A stretch of 48,879 nucleotides of DNA from Acidobacteriaceae bacterium (GCA_030039035.1 JASHQQ010000283.1:1-48879), one strand, 5' to 3'. Positions 16,970 to 26,392 are shown, counted from the first letter of the stretch. The notes: generated from the sequence alone by a model not told the origin. A program made the numbers and translations.

Positions 16970-17746
16970 TCAGGGGTGCGTGGGATAGGGCTGGCCCGGG
17001 TTGGCTACGCGTTTCGAGGCCATCCACGCAACGATATCGGTGACTTCCTGGTCGGTCATCGGCCGCGGCCCGTCAGTGCGCCAGTCCGGCATTCCCTGGT
17101 CGGGCCGCCCGGCGATGGTCACGTCGCGCAAATACTGGTCGCTGAAGAGCGCGAGATACGAGCCATCCACCAGCGACCCGGGCTTCGCGCTGCCCGAGCG
17201 GCCGGGATCGAAGCTCACGCTCACCACTCCGCCGCCGCCGTTAGCTCCGTGGCATCGCGCACAGAATTCGCCGTAGGCCGCGAGTCCGCGCGCCGCGTCG
17301 CCATGCGATGCCGCCGTATATGGCGGAGGCGCCAGCCCGGAGAGTGCTGCTGCATCTCCCCAGCGCCGCACAATGCCGTTGGCCAGCACGTCCACCTGCT
17401 TGCCGGTCAGCATGCCGCCGGCGCTCTGCGCGAAGGCGGGCATCAGCGTGCCAGGCCTTCCCCGGGCGATGATTTCGCGGATCCGGTCCTTCGCCAGCGC
17501 CACGTAGGCGGGATTGGCCAGCATGATGGAAGCGCCATCCCGGCCGTTGTCGCCGTGGCATCCCGAGCAGTTGCCTTGGAAGAGCGTGGCGAAGTCGAGC
17601 TCGCTCTCCGGCCGAGGCACCTCGGGACCCGGCGCCGGACGGCCATGGACCAGGCCGCATCCGGAAAGCGCGATATCGACCGCCGCGCACATTGCCCACA
17701 GCCGGAGCGCGCGGCGAACGGTTCGTGGTTGAGGCGCAGGCTTCAT
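16970..17746 (-). CDS. dihaem cytochrome c lipoprotein
   Basis: 258 residues. The start ATG overlaps the previous stop (ATGA). A lipoprotein signal with lipobox ALSGC is followed by two cytochrome c domains, NCSGCH (first) and FCARCH (second), with likely axial methionines in GTLMPAF and QGMPDW. It is probably anchored in the periplasm and shuttles electrons between the bc complex and caa3 oxidase whose genes flank it. The reading frame continues about 435 bp further 5' but there it only shadows the upstream gene. Confidence 0.9.
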   Translation of the reverse strand: MKPAPQPRTVRRALRLWAMCAAVDIALSGCGLVHGRPAPGPEVPRPESELDFATLFQGNCSGCHGDNGRDGASIMLANPAYVALAKDRIREIIARGRPGTLMPAFAQSAGGMLTGKQVDVLANGIVRRWGDAAALSGLAPPPYTAASHGDAARGLAAYGEFCARCHGANGGGGVVSVSFDPGRSGSAKPGSLVDGSYLALFSDQYLRDVTIAGRPDQGMPDWRTDGPRPMTDQEVTDIVAWMASKRVANPGQPYPTHP

Positions 17747-18618
17747 GGCTCTTCGCTTTCCGTCTCCTGCAAGTCTCCCTCCAGCCCGGCGCGGACCGAA
17801 AACGGCAGCGCCCGGAACTGCGGCGTGCGCACTTTCACCTGCAGGTTCACCACGAATCCGCAAACCAGCCCGAACGCGATTTGCGAGGCCACAAACCACG
17901 GCCAGTCGATGCGGTCGTTGAGAATCGGGCTGATCACGGCCAGCGCCGAGTGCAGCAGTCCGGTCCACAGGAACGGCGCTATGAAGCCTGCGGTAAGGAT
18001 CGGCACGCGGGGAAACATGGGCAGCATGGCGCCGTAGAGCAGCCCCACGAGCAGGGAAGTGAGCGCATGAATGCCAAACGCAGCCAGCAGGCCCAAGGGA
18101 TGGAACTGCGAGAGAAATTCGTTGCTCTCGCCGGCCCAGCTCACGAAGCCGCCCGCCGCGAGCAGGTTTGCGGCATACCACAGGCTGTGGAAGCGCACCA
18201 GGCTGAACCCGGTTGCGGGGACAATCATGGCGATGCCGCCCACGATGCCGCCCTTCACTCCGGCCCAGACGCTGAACGTCTCGATGGGCAACAGTTTGCG
18301 GTGCTTCTCGTCGACCGCCGGATGGGCGCGTATGCCGCGCGTGCTCACCACGGGTATGACCTCGACCACCGTGGGAACGGTGGCGTGATGCTCATGTGGC
18401 AGGACCTCGAGGAACCAGCCCACCGCCCCGCGCCCGACAAGGATCACGCCGAGCGCGCTGATGACCCAGTGCGTGACCATGCCGGAGATCACCAGGCTGA
18501 CGCCGAGAGCCAGCACCAGCGGCCACACGGTGGGCACCGGCAGGGCCACGCCCTCGGCAGAGTGGACGTGGGCGCGGCTGCCGGATTCTTCTCCGTACGT
18601 CATTTCGTCGTTTCGCAT
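17743..18618 (-). CDS. polytopic membrane protein of the oxidase cluster, unknown
   Basis: 291 residues from ATG 18618 (GGAG six bases upstream); ATG 18630 is an alternative. Two N-terminal helices (VWPLVLALGVSLVISGMVTH and VISALGVILVGRGAVGWFL) end in a LPHEHH motif. They resemble the place and shape of a small oxidase subunit IV. About five further helices follow, with HSLWYAANLLAAGG and PFLWTGLLHSALAVI. Lying between ctaE and the cytochrome c genes with a 4-bp overlap downstream, it is surely part of the respiratory unit. It may be a fused subunit IV plus a linker subunit; that is inference. Confidence 0.75.
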   Translation of the reverse strand: MRNDEMTYGEESGSRAHVHSAEGVALPVPTVWPLVLALGVSLVISGMVTHWVISALGVILVGRGAVGWFLEVLPHEHHATVPTVVEVIPVVSTRGIRAHPAVDEKHRKLLPIETFSVWAGVKGGIVGGIAMIVPATGFSLVRFHSLWYAANLLAAGGFVSWAGESNEFLSQFHPLGLLAAFGIHALTSLLVGLLYGAMLPMFPRVPILTAGFIAPFLWTGLLHSALAVISPILNDRIDWPWFVASQIAFGLVCGFVVNLQVKVRTPQFRALPFSVRAGLEGDLQETESEEP

Positions 18619-18635
18619 TCCCGGCTCCATCCGCC

Positions 18636-19238
18636 TTATCTGCCCACCAGGTAGACCACTGTGAAGACCACGACCCACACGCCGTCGACGAAGTGCCAAT
18701 AGAGCGACAACGTGTCGAATTTTTCAATGTGATGCTCGTTCACGCGACCGAAGAGCGCGAAGAGCAGCGTCAGCGAAAGCATGATCAGGCCGACGATCAC
18801 GTGCGAGGCGTGCAGCCCGACCAGCGAATAGTAGGTGGTGCCGAAGAGGTTCGTCTGCAGCGTCAATCCTCTTTCATAGATCAGGCGATACCACTCCTGC
18901 GCGGTCGACAGAAGAAAGATCGTGCCCAGAATCACGGTTCCGGCGAGCCAGAAGGTGAACGCGCGCAGATTCACCTTGCGCAGCCCGCCCACCGCGAGGT
19001 GAACCGTGATGCTGCTCGAAAGCAGGCAGATCGTGCCGAAGATGGGCACTTCAAGCACCTGGTCCGGCGTGGGCCCGGTGAGGCTTTTGCCGAGATAGAA
19101 GATGTAGGCGACGATGAAGATGATGAAGATGGCCGACTCGGCGATGATGAGGCACGCCATGCCCACGGTGCCGCGATAGGGCTGCGTCCACGGCGCCTGC
19201 GCGCCCGGCTGCATCGGAAGTGTGCTTGCGCTGCTCAT
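18636..19238 (-). CDS. ctaE: cytochrome c oxidase subunit III
   Basis: 200 residues, the short five-helix form usual in caa3 oxidases. Family features are GMACLIIAESAIFIIFIVAY, SSSITVHLAVGG, AQEWYRLIYERGL, FGTTYYSLVGLHASHVIVGL and the C-terminal LYWHFVDGVWVVVFTVVYL. The start ATG overlaps the ctaD stop (ATGA). The reading frame stays open far upstream only as a shadow of ctaD. Subunit III stabilises the oxidase core and its proton uptake. Confidence 0.93.
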   Translation of the reverse strand: MSSASTLPMQPGAQAPWTQPYRGTVGMACLIIAESAIFIIFIVAYIFYLGKSLTGPTPDQVLEVPIFGTICLLSSSITVHLAVGGLRKVNLRAFTFWLAGTVILGTIFLLSTAQEWYRLIYERGLTLQTNLFGTTYYSLVGLHASHVIVGLIMLSLTLLFALFGRVNEHHIEKFDTLSLYWHFVDGVWVVVFTVVYLVGR

Positions 19239-20923
19239 AGCTCGTAGTCCGAATCCGGATCCTCGGGATGCTTCAGGTCCCACAGCGGGCGGCGGCTCTT
19301 CACGGTCGGCAACACCGCAAAGTTGTAGTCGGGCGGCGGCGATGACGTCGACCACTCCAGCGTCCACGCGTCCCAGGGGTCGGGCCCGGCCATCTTGCCG
19401 ACGTAGTACGACCGAACCAGGTTGTAGACGAAGACCAGGACTCCCGCGGCCTGAAAGAGAACGCCGATGGTCACGATCAGGTTCAACGTTCCCCAGCCGC
19501 GGTCGGCCTCGTAGGTGTAGATCTGCCGCGGCATTCCCAGCAGGCCGGGGATGTGCATGAAATCGAAAGTGAGGTGAAAGCCGATGACAAACAGCCAGAA
19601 GTGCCACTTGCCGATCTTCTCCGACATCATCCGCCCGACGATCTTGGGGTACCAGTAGTAGAACGCAGCAAAAAGCGCAAAAAGGATGCCGCCGACGATC
19701 ACGTAGTGGAAATGGGCCACCACGAAATAGGTGTTGTGCAACTGCCAGTCGAACGGCGCCACGGCCAGGATGATGCCTGTCAGTCCGGCGATGAGGAACT
19801 GGAAGAGAAATGCGATGCTGAAAAGCATGGGCGTAGCGAAGATCAGGCGCCCGCCCCACATGGTCGCCAGCCAGTTGAAGATCTTTATGCCGGTGGGCAC
19901 CGAGATCACCATGGTGGCAAAGACGAAGAAGGTGTTGCCGGCCGCGCCCATCCCCACCGTGAACATGTGGTGCGCCCACACGCTCAGGCTGATGAATCCG
20001 ATGCACACCGAAGCCGCCACCATGGCCGGATAGCCGAAGATCGCCTTGCGCGAGAAGACCGGCACGATCTCGTTCATGAAGGCAAAGGCCGGCAGCACCA
20101 GCACGTAGACCTCGGGATGGCCGAAGATCCAGAAAAAGTGCATCCACAGCAGCGCCGAGCCGCCGGCCTGGGTGTCGAAAAAGTGCGAGCCCAGGTAGCG
20201 GTCGAGCGTAAGCATGATCTGTGCGGCAGTGAGCGGGCTGATGGTGACGAAGACCAGGCCGCCCATCACCAGGTAGATCCACACCAGCAGCGGCATGCGG
20301 CTCAGCTTCATGCCCGGGCAGCGCATGCACAGGGTCGTCGTGACAATATTGAGCGCTGTCCCGATGGAGCCGACGCCACTGAGCAGAATGGCCAGCGTCC
20401 AGTAGTCGGTGCTGTGGCCGGGCGAGAAGACCTTGGCCGTCAGCGGCGCGTAGGCGAACCACCCCACGTCCGGCGCCGACCCGGCGGCATAGAGTCCGCT
20501 GGCGCCCAGATAGCTGAAGTAGAGCAAGACGCCGGCGAAAGCGGAGATCCAGAAGCTGAACGCATTGAGGCGCGGAAACGCCATGTCGCGTGCGCCGATC
20601 ATGATGGGAACCAGATAATTGCCGAATCCGAAGACGATCGGCATGGCAACGAAGAAGATCATGGTCGTGCCGTGCATGGTGAACAGCCGGTTGTACACCT
20701 GCGGCGAAACGAAGTGATTGTCGGGCACGGCGAGCTGGATGCGGATCATCGTCGCTTCAACGCCGCCGATGACCAGGAAGATCAGCGCGTAGGTGATGTA
20801 CAGAATCCCGATCTTCTTGTGGTCGACCGTGGTGAGCCACTCATGGATGACGCCCCCCGGCGTGCGCGCGCGCTGCGTGGCCTGCGTCTCGTCCACTCCT
20901 TTGATGGCTGGGATCGTGCTCAA
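19235..20923 (-). CDS. ctaD: cytochrome c oxidase subunit I (aa3-type)
   Basis: 562 residues, twelve-helix haem-copper oxidase core. Key residues are visible: the haem a His in LFTMHGTTMIFF, the CuB His and cross-linked Tyr in FGHPEVYVLVLPAF, the CuB His pair in VWAHHMFTVG, and the haem a/a3 ligands in VVAHFHYVIVGG. It reduces oxygen to water and pumps protons. Preceded by ctaC (22-bp gap) and overlapped by ctaE. The GHPEVY motif places it in the A-family type. Confidence 0.97.
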   Translation of the reverse strand: MSTIPAIKGVDETQATQRARTPGGVIHEWLTTVDHKKIGILYITYALIFLVIGGVEATMIRIQLAVPDNHFVSPQVYNRLFTMHGTTMIFFVAMPIVFGFGNYLVPIMIGARDMAFPRLNAFSFWISAFAGVLLYFSYLGASGLYAAGSAPDVGWFAYAPLTAKVFSPGHSTDYWTLAILLSGVGSIGTALNIVTTTLCMRCPGMKLSRMPLLVWIYLVMGGLVFVTISPLTAAQIMLTLDRYLGSHFFDTQAGGSALLWMHFFWIFGHPEVYVLVLPAFAFMNEIVPVFSRKAIFGYPAMVAASVCIGFISLSVWAHHMFTVGMGAAGNTFFVFATMVISVPTGIKIFNWLATMWGGRLIFATPMLFSIAFLFQFLIAGLTGIILAVAPFDWQLHNTYFVVAHFHYVIVGGILFALFAAFYYWYPKIVGRMMSEKIGKWHFWLFVIGFHLTFDFMHIPGLLGMPRQIYTYEADRGWGTLNLIVTIGVLFQAAGVLVFVYNLVRSYYVGKMAGPDPWDAWTLEWSTSSPPPDYNFAVLPTVKSRRPLWDLKHPEDPDSDYEL

Positions 20924-20945
20924 GAGCGTCTTCTCCGGCGGACGG

Positions 20946-22013
20946 TTAGCGTAGCTGGGACAGGTACGCGGTAATGGTGTCGAGGTCGTGCGCGTTCAGA
21001 TGCATCGACGGCATCAGGCATCCAGGCTTCAGGGAGTTTGGATCGTCGATCCATTGGCGCAGGTTCCCGGGCGTGTTCGGCACCGCTCCCGAAGCGATTG
21101 TGTCGCGGCTGGCCAGATGCGTCAGGTCCGGGCCGAAACGCCCCGTCGCCACCGTTCCGGCAATCGCGTGGCAGTTGATGCAGGCGTTGTGCATGAACAC
21201 CTGCTCGCCTTCCGCGGCTGTGCGGTCGGAAGAAAAATCCTGCCGCGCCGGTTGCTGCTGCGCCTTCACCCAGGCGTCGAAGTCCGCCTGCGGCTGCACG
21301 TAAACGCGCAAGAGCATCCTGGCGTGCTGGGTGCCGCAATACTGCGCGCACTGGCCCAGGTACAGGCCGGGTGTCGGCGGGTCGATCCATGCCTCGTTCA
21401 CGCGGTTGGGAATCACATCCATCCTGCCGGCCAGCCGGGGAACGAAGAAACTGTGGGTCACGTCGGCCGACGTCACTTCGAGATAGGTGGGATGCTCCTC
21501 ATCGCTGACCGGAACGTGCAACTCGTTGGCGGTCACGATTCCCAGCTTCGGATAGTGATACTCCCACCAGAACTGATGGCCGACCACCGTCACTTCCAGC
21601 GCGCCCTTGGGCTTCGCGATCGCCTCGGTGCCCAAAATGACGCGCGTGGTGGTGAGAAAGAGGGTCACCACAATGAGGATCGGGATCACCGTCCACGAAA
21701 GCTCAATCTGATTGCTGCCGTAGATCTGCGCCGGCTCGCGATTTTCGTCTCCGGGACGCTGGCGATAACGGATCAGCACGAAGGTCAGCAGCCCGGCAAC
21801 CACGATGAAGATTCCGAGGGTAATGTACAGAACAAAAAGCGAAATGCCGTAGATGGACTGCGCCTGCGGATCGGCAGGGCTGAAGAGCGTCATTGGCGAA
21901 TCGGCACGCGCTTCCAGCGAGAGCGCGAGCGCGCCGCACGCTGCCCCGCGAGACATCCACGGGGCCAGGCTTTTACCCCATCCGGCCGATTGCCGCTTGC
22001 TGCAGAGAGACAC
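20946..22013 (-). CDS. ctaC: cytochrome c oxidase subunit II with C-terminal cytochrome c domain (caa3)
   Basis: About 355 residues. Two membrane helices (GISLFVLYITLGIFIVVAGL and VIPILIVVTLFLTTTRVIL) precede the cupredoxin domain. CuA ligands are visible in ADVTHSFFVPRL and GQCAQYCGTQHARM. A c-type domain with CINCH and a likely Met ligand in GCLMPSMHL makes this a caa3 subunit. The start is uncertain: GTG 22013 has GAGGT nine bases upstream and gives a basic signal sequence, while ATG 21956 lacks a ribosome site; the frame is open to 22193. First gene of the respiratory cluster. Confidence 0.93.
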   Translation of the reverse strand: MSLCSKRQSAGWGKSLAPWMSRGAACGALALSLEARADSPMTLFSPADPQAQSIYGISLFVLYITLGIFIVVAGLLTFVLIRYRQRPGDENREPAQIYGSNQIELSWTVIPILIVVTLFLTTTRVILGTEAIAKPKGALEVTVVGHQFWWEYHYPKLGIVTANELHVPVSDEEHPTYLEVTSADVTHSFFVPRLAGRMDVIPNRVNEAWIDPPTPGLYLGQCAQYCGTQHARMLLRVYVQPQADFDAWVKAQQQPARQDFSSDRTAAEGEQVFMHNACINCHAIAGTVATGRFGPDLTHLASRDTIASGAVPNTPGNLRQWIDDPNSLKPGCLMPSMHLNAHDLDTITAYLSQLR

Positions 22014-22262
22014 GGTGCTCTGACCTCGAGAGTCGAAGAATAAAGAAGAAGCCAACGCGCCTGAGGATAAGGATGCTCTGAACGATGTCGGGTTACACCA
22101 GGCAAAAAAGGAATTCGGGGGAAAAACAAAAGTCCGCGTCGCGCGAACTTCGAATCCATTGCATTGTAAACCCGCCGGGAGAACTTGCCGCAAATCGGGA
22201 GTGGGTCGATGTGGAGGGTACGGGCTTCGCGGATGAGAACCTGGTATACGGGGTTCTGAACG

Positions 22263-22282
22263 GGCAGGGCTTCAGCCGTGCC
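22263..22282 (+). repeat. REP-like palindrome, copy 1
   Basis: GGCAGGGCT-TC-AGCCGTGCC, a 9-bp stem with one mismatch. It matches the reverse complement of the copy at 22481-22500 apart from a few bases, so the pair is in inverted orientation about 200 bp apart. Confidence 0.5.
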
Positions 22283-22480
22283 GGGAGGGCTCCTTGTTCG
22301 TTGTTTCTCTCGCGCGCTTCGGCCGGCGCAGGAGCGGCTTCTCCGGGTTTTTCACCAGGCTCTTCCGCCAGATTCGGCATTCCTTGCGAGAAAGAGGATT
22401 CGAGGGCATTAAGGAAGCTCGGAACGAGTCGAAAACCATCCCCCAGCGCTCAAAGCCCTCGTTGACGTTGCTGTTTGTGC

Positions 22481-22500
22481 GGCATGGCTGAAGCCGTGCC
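22481..22500 (-). repeat. REP-like palindrome, copy 2
   Basis: GGCATGGCT-GA-AGCCGTGCC, a 9-bp stem with one G-T pair. It is the inverted partner of 22263-22282 with a TTCA-type loop on the other strand. Confidence 0.5.
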
Positions 22501-22585
22501 CTTTCAGAACGGCTCTTTCTTCAAAGGCTCGGCAGGGAAGTCGACCGGCTGCCTGCAAATCGGCAAACGACCTCGTCGCGACCTC

Positions 22586-23353
22586 TCAGAGGCTTCCGGC
22601 ATTCCGCAACATTCCGCCGTCGATGAAGTAGGTGCTCCCGGTGACGTACGAGGCGTCGCTGGAGGCGAGATAGACCGCCAATCGCGCCACCTCCTCCGGC
22701 CTGCCCCAGCGGCGCAGGGGAATTCCGGAGAGGATCTGCTCGTTCAGCTTCGGGTTCTCTTCCACTTCCTTGTCGATGGGCGTGAACGTCGCTCCGGGAC
22801 CGATGTTATTGACCGTAATCCCGTGCGGCGCCAATTCCACCGCGATGGTGCGCATCAGCATTCTCAGGCCGCCCTTGGCAGCGCAGTAGGGCGCGTTGGT
22901 CGGCATGGGAAGATCCTCATGAATTGAGGAAAGGTTAATGATGCGCCCGCCCCGCCCCTGCGCGATCATCTGCCGGGCCGCGGCCTGCGAGCACAGGAAC
23001 GGTCCTGTCAAATTGACCGTCAGAATCTTTTGCCATTCATCGAGAGGGAAATCGACGAAGTTGACTTTCTTTTCGATGCCCGCGTTGTTCACGAAAATAT
23101 CGAGTCCGCCGAAAGTCTCCACGGCCTTCGCGATCAGACCGGCGACTTCGGCCGGATTGGAGACATCCGCGGCAAAGCTGGTAGCGCGCCCGCCCACGGC
23201 GCAGATGCGGCTCATCGTCTCCGCCGGCGAATCGGGGTTGCCGATGTAGTCGACCACGACGGCAGCGCCTTCTTCCGCCATCGCAATGGCAATGGCCTGG
23301 CCGATGCCGGTGGCTGCTCCGGTGACGATAGCAACCCGATCGTTGAGCTTCAT
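22586..23353 (-). CDS. short-chain dehydrogenase/reductase (glucose 1-dehydrogenase-like)
   Basis: 255-residue Rossmann-fold NAD(P)-dependent oxidoreductase. Visible motifs are the cofactor site TGAATGIG, NNAG, the catalytic Ser in IINLSSIHE, YCAAK with the catalytic Tyr/Lys pair, and the C-terminal YVTGSTYFIDGGM. Overall it most resembles classical SDRs annotated as glucose 1-dehydrogenase; the substrate cannot be decided. The start was set at MKLNDRVAIVTG because SDRs begin there; the frame continues upstream to 23488 with no good ribosome site at either start. Transcribed away from the small basic gene at 23517. Confidence 0.9.
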   Translation of the reverse strand: MKLNDRVAIVTGAATGIGQAIAIAMAEEGAAVVVDYIGNPDSPAETMSRICAVGGRATSFAADVSNPAEVAGLIAKAVETFGGLDIFVNNAGIEKKVNFVDFPLDEWQKILTVNLTGPFLCSQAAARQMIAQGRGGRIINLSSIHEDLPMPTNAPYCAAKGGLRMLMRTIAVELAPHGITVNNIGPGATFTPIDKEVEENPKLNEQILSGIPLRRWGRPEEVARLAVYLASSDASYVTGSTYFIDGGMLRNAGSL

Positions 23354-23516
23354 GGAAGGTAGGATGCCGGCGCCGGGGACTTTGACGCTTTCTCCATCGT
23401 GCATCGCGGCTGCGAACTCCATCGCCGCGCAACGCAGGCCGTCCTTGGCGAGATCGTCGCTCCGCCGGATGCAACTGGCCAAAAACATCCAGCCATATTA
23501 CCCGCGAGGAGCAGTT

Positions 23517-23753
23517 ATGCCAGCGAAGAACTCGTCGTCGGGAAAGAAATCTTCTTCCGCGAGAAAATCATCGGGCCGCAAATACTCTCCCTCGGCCGGA
23601 AAGAACGTCGAGACCGAAATGCGGGAGATGAAGAAAGGCAGGCTGAGAAGCGGCCGCAGCGGGAAGAAAGTGACGAGCCGCAAACAGGCCATCGCGATCG
23701 GGCTTTCAAAGGCGAGAAAAGAAGGGAAGAGAATACCGACCAAAAAATCCTGA
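23517..23753 (+). CDS. small basic DUF6496-like protein
   Basis: 78 residues; ATG 23517 has GAGGAG six bases upstream. The N-terminal half is a low-complexity Ser/Lys tail. The C-terminal half MREMKKGRLRSGRSGKKVTS then RKQAIAIGLSKARKEGKR matches the small family I know as DUF6496, seen in many soil bacteria. The very basic composition suggests nucleic-acid binding, but no function is established. It stands alone between two minus-strand units. Confidence 0.8.
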   Translation: MPAKNSSSGKKSSSARKSSGRKYSPSAGKNVETEMREMKKGRLRSGRSGKKVTSRKQAIAIGLSKARKEGKRIPTKKS

Positions 23754-23818
23754 AGCCCTCGCCCTGGTTTCAGTCCCCGAGATCGCCTCTGCCGTCTCGC
23801 CCGCGGGCCGCCCCATTT

Positions 23819-26392
23819 CTACGCCGTGTAGATCTGAAACGCGCCCCAGAAAAACGGCTTGCGGAAATTGCCGTGGGAATGCAGAAGCGCGAGCTTGGCC
23901 TGTCGCAGCGCATCGGCCGGCGCCAGGCCGTTTTCCAGACCCTGATAGAGCCTGTCCATCAGGCGCGGCGTCGATTCATCGCTGGCTTCCCACAGCGCGG
24001 CGATCACGCTCTGCGCGCCGGCGCGCAGGAAAGCCCACGACAGGCCCACCAGGCCTTCCCCGGCATAGGACCGCGCTCCGCTTCCGTAGCATGCCGAAAC
24101 CGTCACCAGCCGCGCATGAATGGGATGCTGGATGATGTCGCGGGCATGCAGCTTGAACGAGTCCCCGCCGCTGCCGGTGCGCGAGAGGATAATGGCCGAG
24201 TCCAGCGGATCGGTGCGGCTGGCGACGCCGTGAGTTACAAAATGTATATAGGAATACTGGGCGGGGCGGCTCCCAAGATAGGCCTCGGGGCTCGCGGCCT
24301 GGCGGGTGAATACCGTCCGCTCGTCGGCGGAGAAGTGCCGCTCGATCTGGCTGATCTCCGAAGCCGCCATGGGCAGCTCGGGATAATCCGGATTGGGAGA
24401 AACGGCATCCCCGAGCAGCAACAGTTTTCCATCCATGCCGCCCGAGGGCTTGACGCCGGCAAGCATGGAAAGCGAGCGCGCCGAGCTGATCGCGACATCG
24501 TCGATCCAGTAATGCGTCGCATCGTCGCCGGCGCCCACCTTGCCGAAGGGACCCGGTCCGGGAGCGAGCAGTGTCTCGAAGTTGAGCTGGCTGAGGGGAC
24601 CGTCGGTGAGCAGCATGACGTGCGCATTGGGCTGGATCAGGCGGGCAGCGGGCAGGACGAGCATGTTATAAAGCGCGCGTCCATCTTCGTTGTTGCTTTC
24701 CCCCGGATCTTCGGGTCCCAGCAGGTCTCTGCGATAGCGCGCGATCCTGGGGACGATCTCGGCTTGCGCGGGAAGGGAAAACACCGCCGTCTTGTCCGGA
24801 GTTATGGTCCAGAGATACGACTTCTTCGCACCCAGCCAATAGAAGAGCAGTGTGGCGCCCGTGCTTCGCGCAATCGCCTCCGGATGCAGCGTGGCCGGGG
24901 CGAAGGCCGGCTTTTCCGGATCGGCGCCCAGGCCTTGGGAGAGCGTGCGCGCGCGGCTCCGGTCGGCAACCTCCAAGGCTTCGACCGGCTTGCCCTGGCT
25001 CACCAGGAAACGAACATAGTCGTCGTAGATGGGCGTGGCGTTGGTGAGGAACGGCAACTTCGAATCCTCGTTCTTCAGCTCCGCGCGAGCCGCTTCAAAC
25101 GTTGCCAGCGCCGTGCGGTACATCGCATCCGCGCCCCTGGAGTCGTTCTCGGTCTCCAGCAGCCGGGCCAGCTCGTGTTCCGCCCCCATGCGCATCGAAG
25201 TCTGGCTGTCGGGGTCCCGATCCACGCCGCGAAAAAGCTCCTTCGCCCACTGGTCCTGGCGCCGGGCGGCGTCGATCCTTCCCTGAGCCAGCATGACATC
25301 CAGATCGTCCAGCCGGTTCACGGTTGCCACCGCCCCGGGGACGAGTTGCGCCAGGTAAAAGTCGGCGTCCTCGAGGTTGCCCTCGTCGATCGAAACATGC
25401 GCCAGGTCCTCGAGCGAAGTCAGGACGTCTTCAACGCTGTTGACCTGCCGGGATATTTCCAGAGCCTGCCGGTACGACTGCGAGGCCCTCTCCAGGTCCC
25501 CGGTATCCTGATAGACATAGCCGGCCGTCTTCAGCCAGTTGAGCTTGGCGCTGACGTCTCCAAGATCGGCGGCCCGCTTCTCGGCCTCAAGGAAGAGCGC
25601 CAGCGATTTCTCGGTATCGCCGAGCCGGAGGTATGCCCAGCCGAGGTTGCCGGAAGCCACCTGGGCCAGGTCTTCGGCTCCAAGCTCCGCGGCAATACGA
25701 TATGCGGCTTTGGACCAATCCAGAGCTTCGTCAAAGTGCTCTTCGCGAAGCGCGACTCCGCCCAGATTCAGCAGCGACCCCGCCTCCAGCCACCGATCGT
25801 GATGCAGCGAGGCGAATTGCAGGCTCTGGTCGAAGAGTCGCTGCGCCGCGGGGAAGTTCCCGCGCCAGATCTCCAGAACGCCACGTGCCCGAAGCACCTC
25901 GCCGCAGACGGCGGGGAACCCATTCGAACAGATTTTTTCGGCTTCCTTGAGCTTCCTGTCGGCGACACCCAACTGTTCCTGATGCGTGAAGGCAACGCCC
26001 TCGATGGTCAACCGGCGGATTTGCAATTCAGGATCGCCGGGCGCACCGGCATACGAGGCAAGAAGGCGCAGGGCATCGTCGTACATGCCTCGCCACACCA
26101 TCGTCTCTGCTTCCTGGAGCTGGAACTTTGCCGACCATTCCGGTTCGGAATGAAGAAACGATTTGTAGCCCAGGTCCGCCTTCTGCTGGCTGTCGGCAAG
26201 ATAGCCATGCAGGAAAAGCTGGCGCGTGGCGTCATAATCGGCCTGCGCACTTACCGGACGCGCGTCCTTCAGGGGAAAAAGCGCCAGAAAGGCCGCGGCG
26301 AGAATCGCTCCCGGCCACGCGGTTCGGTGCCAGACGGCGCCGCGACGTTTTCGCGCTTGCGTAGGCGGTGCGGACCACGCGGCTTCCAGCAC
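23819..26392 (-). CDS. exported TPR-CHAT (caspase-like) protease
   Basis: About 857 residues. After a basic N-region (PPTQARKRRGAVWHR) comes an export or anchor helix (WPGAILAAAFLALFPL), then about ten TPR-type repeats (roughly residues 50-520; for example LAQVASGNLGWAYLRLGDTE). The C-terminal CHAT domain has His721 in YIHFVTHGVAS, Cys768 in VTVSACYGSG, then GLSWAFLRAGAQSVIAALW, so the dyad appears intact. The start is weak: GTG 26392 lacks a clear ribosome site. It is the last gene of a sigma/anti-sigma/unknown/CHAT unit, 29 bp after the unknown gene. Likely cleaves a partner protein in response to a signal sensed by the TPRs. Confidence 0.87.
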   Translation of the reverse strand: MLEAAWSAPPTQARKRRGAVWHRTAWPGAILAAAFLALFPLKDARPVSAQADYDATRQLFLHGYLADSQQKADLGYKSFLHSEPEWSAKFQLQEAETMVWRGMYDDALRLLASYAGAPGDPELQIRRLTIEGVAFTHQEQLGVADRKLKEAEKICSNGFPAVCGEVLRARGVLEIWRGNFPAAQRLFDQSLQFASLHHDRWLEAGSLLNLGGVALREEHFDEALDWSKAAYRIAAELGAEDLAQVASGNLGWAYLRLGDTEKSLALFLEAEKRAADLGDVSAKLNWLKTAGYVYQDTGDLERASQSYRQALEISRQVNSVEDVLTSLEDLAHVSIDEGNLEDADFYLAQLVPGAVATVNRLDDLDVMLAQGRIDAARRQDQWAKELFRGVDRDPDSQTSMRMGAEHELARLLETENDSRGADAMYRTALATFEAARAELKNEDSKLPFLTNATPIYDDYVRFLVSQGKPVEALEVADRSRARTLSQGLGADPEKPAFAPATLHPEAIARSTGATLLFYWLGAKKSYLWTITPDKTAVFSLPAQAEIVPRIARYRRDLLGPEDPGESNNEDGRALYNMLVLPAARLIQPNAHVMLLTDGPLSQLNFETLLAPGPGPFGKVGAGDDATHYWIDDVAISSARSLSMLAGVKPSGGMDGKLLLLGDAVSPNPDYPELPMAASEISQIERHFSADERTVFTRQAASPEAYLGSRPAQYSYIHFVTHGVASRTDPLDSAIILSRTGSGGDSFKLHARDIIQHPIHARLVTVSACYGSGARSYAGEGLVGLSWAFLRAGAQSVIAALWEASDESTPRLMDRLYQGLENGLAPADALRQAKLALLHSHGNFRKPFFWGAFQIYTA

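Larger units (their letters stand above)
22014..22585. other. intergenic region upstream of the respiratory cluster
   Basis: About 570 bp without a convincing gene. It should hold the promoter of ctaC and carries two 20-bp palindromes (22263-22282, 22481-22500). Short frames crossing it have no protein features. Confidence 0.45.
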
